From: Sphingomonas sp. Leaf412
GTDB lineage: Bacteria; Pseudomonadota; Alphaproteobacteria; Sphingomonadales; Sphingomonadaceae
Assembly (NCBI RefSeq): GCF_001425405.1
Contig: NZ_LMQP01000003.1
Location: 1,395,526-1,459,525, forward strand
DNA: 64,000 bases
Direction: 5' to 3'
Shown one piece after another: positions 63,639 to 64,000 of the stretch. The notes under the pieces were generated by a model, which was not told where the DNA came from, ran no database searches, and saw nothing but the letters and a program-made list of their open reading frames with translations. Positions within the stretch are counted from its first letter, which is position 1. Every line of letters begins with the position of its first letter. A program made the position numbers and the translations under genes.

Positions 63639-64000
63639 TCAAGCGGAAACCCGCTCCACGATGATCGCCGGCGCCATCCCGCCCGCGGCGCACATCGTGA
63701 CCAGGCCGTAGCGCTTGCCCTGCCGCTCCAGCTCGTCGACGACCGTGCCGATCAGGATCGCGCCCGTCGCGCCGATCGGGTGGCCCAACGCGATGGAGCC
63801 GCCGTTGACGTTCACCTTCGACCGGTCGAGGTCGAGGTCGCGGATAAATTTCTCCGCCACCACCGCGAACGCTTCGTTGATCTCCCACAGGTCGATGTCG
63901 TCCTTGGTCAGCCCCGCCTTCGCCAGCACCTTCTTCGCCGCGGGCACCGGCGCGTTCAGCATCAGCGTGGGATCGTCGCCGATGTTCGCCATCGCCACGA
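63639..64000 (-). CDS. Acetyl-CoA acyltransferase (thiolase), 3' part
   Basis: The C-terminal about 120 residues; the gene's 5' part lies beyond the window. [11 protein letters not shown], the catalytic His in [17 protein letters not shown] and the catalytic Cys in [14 protein letters not shown] are present. Final thiolytic step of beta-oxidation or related acyl-CoA degradation. Same strand as the two acyl-CoA synthetases. Confidence 0.93.
   Translation of the reverse strand, partial: VAMANIGDDPTLMLNAPVPAAKKVLAKAGLTKDDIDLWEINEAFAVVAEKFIRDLDLDRSKVNVNGGSIALGHPIGATGAILIGTVVDELERQGKRYGLVTMCAAGGMAPAIIVERVSA

Overview
The window is one contiguous, roughly 70% G+C, gene-dense chromosome segment whose content points to a sphingomonad (Alphaproteobacteria, Sphingomonas-like). 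The evidence for this is a complete Entner-Doudoroff set (zwf, pgl, edd, glk, eda), a large TonB-dependent receptor, a GrxD-BolA-DUF1476 block, a Tim44-like/MltA/Smr block divergent from secB, a DUF1285-NUDIX-CCA block, an RcnB-like repeat protein, frequent GTG/TTG starts and many small palindromic intergenic repeats. I found no rRNA, tRNA, CRISPR array, insertion sequence or prophage.

Layout. 0-8 kb: dinB, a CinA-like protein, map, a HerA-like ATPase, a 2-oxoglutarate oxygenase, a Bcr/CflA transporter, then an acidic protein overlapping a MliC-like lipoprotein and preceded by a possible EcfG stress promoter. 8-16 kb (minus): grxD, bolA, DUF1476, dnaE, glutathione peroxidase, a GNAT acetyltransferase, lolD, lolC/E. 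16-21.4 kb: an A+T-richer orphan gene, a TonB-dependent receptor, an hsp20 gene with a sigma-32-like promoter and a ROSE-type RNA thermometer, then a polymorphic toxin/immunity pair whose toxin gene is frameshifted at a run of six G. 21.4-31.8 kb: pyrG, secG, a MarR regulator, an SH3 fragment, argC, the Entner-Doudoroff cluster and a SpoIIAA-like gene. 31.8-39.7 kb (minus): fabD, fabG, acpP, fabF, mltG, with a GxxExxY gene bounded by a perfect 29-bp inverted repeat inserted between fabD and fabG, plus an amidohydrolase and a membrane glycosyltransferase.

39.7-44 kb: rpsF-rpsR-rplI with a strong terminator, two tiny minus-strand genes, then DUF1285, a NUDIX CoA pyrophosphatase and the CCA-adding enzyme. 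44-52 kb (minus): two GGDEF-EAL proteins either side of parC, then smr, mltA and a Tim44-like protein. 52-56 kb (plus): secB, murJ, trpS, and a repeat-only locus of the same repeat type that surrounds the GxxExxY gene. 56-64 kb (minus): recJ, a prolyl-4-hydroxylase-like protein, an RcnB-like protein, two overlapping acyl-CoA synthetase genes, a small GIY-YIG nuclease between palindromic repeats, and the 3' part of a thiolase gene.

Most genes are core housekeeping genes. The accessory content is concentrated in four places: 16.1-16.6 kb (orphan gene), 19.9-21.4 kb (toxin/immunity), 35.36-35.87 kb (GxxExxY cassette) and 55.69-56.04 kb (repeat locus). Calls rest on reading motifs, length and context by eye; no database search was possible.
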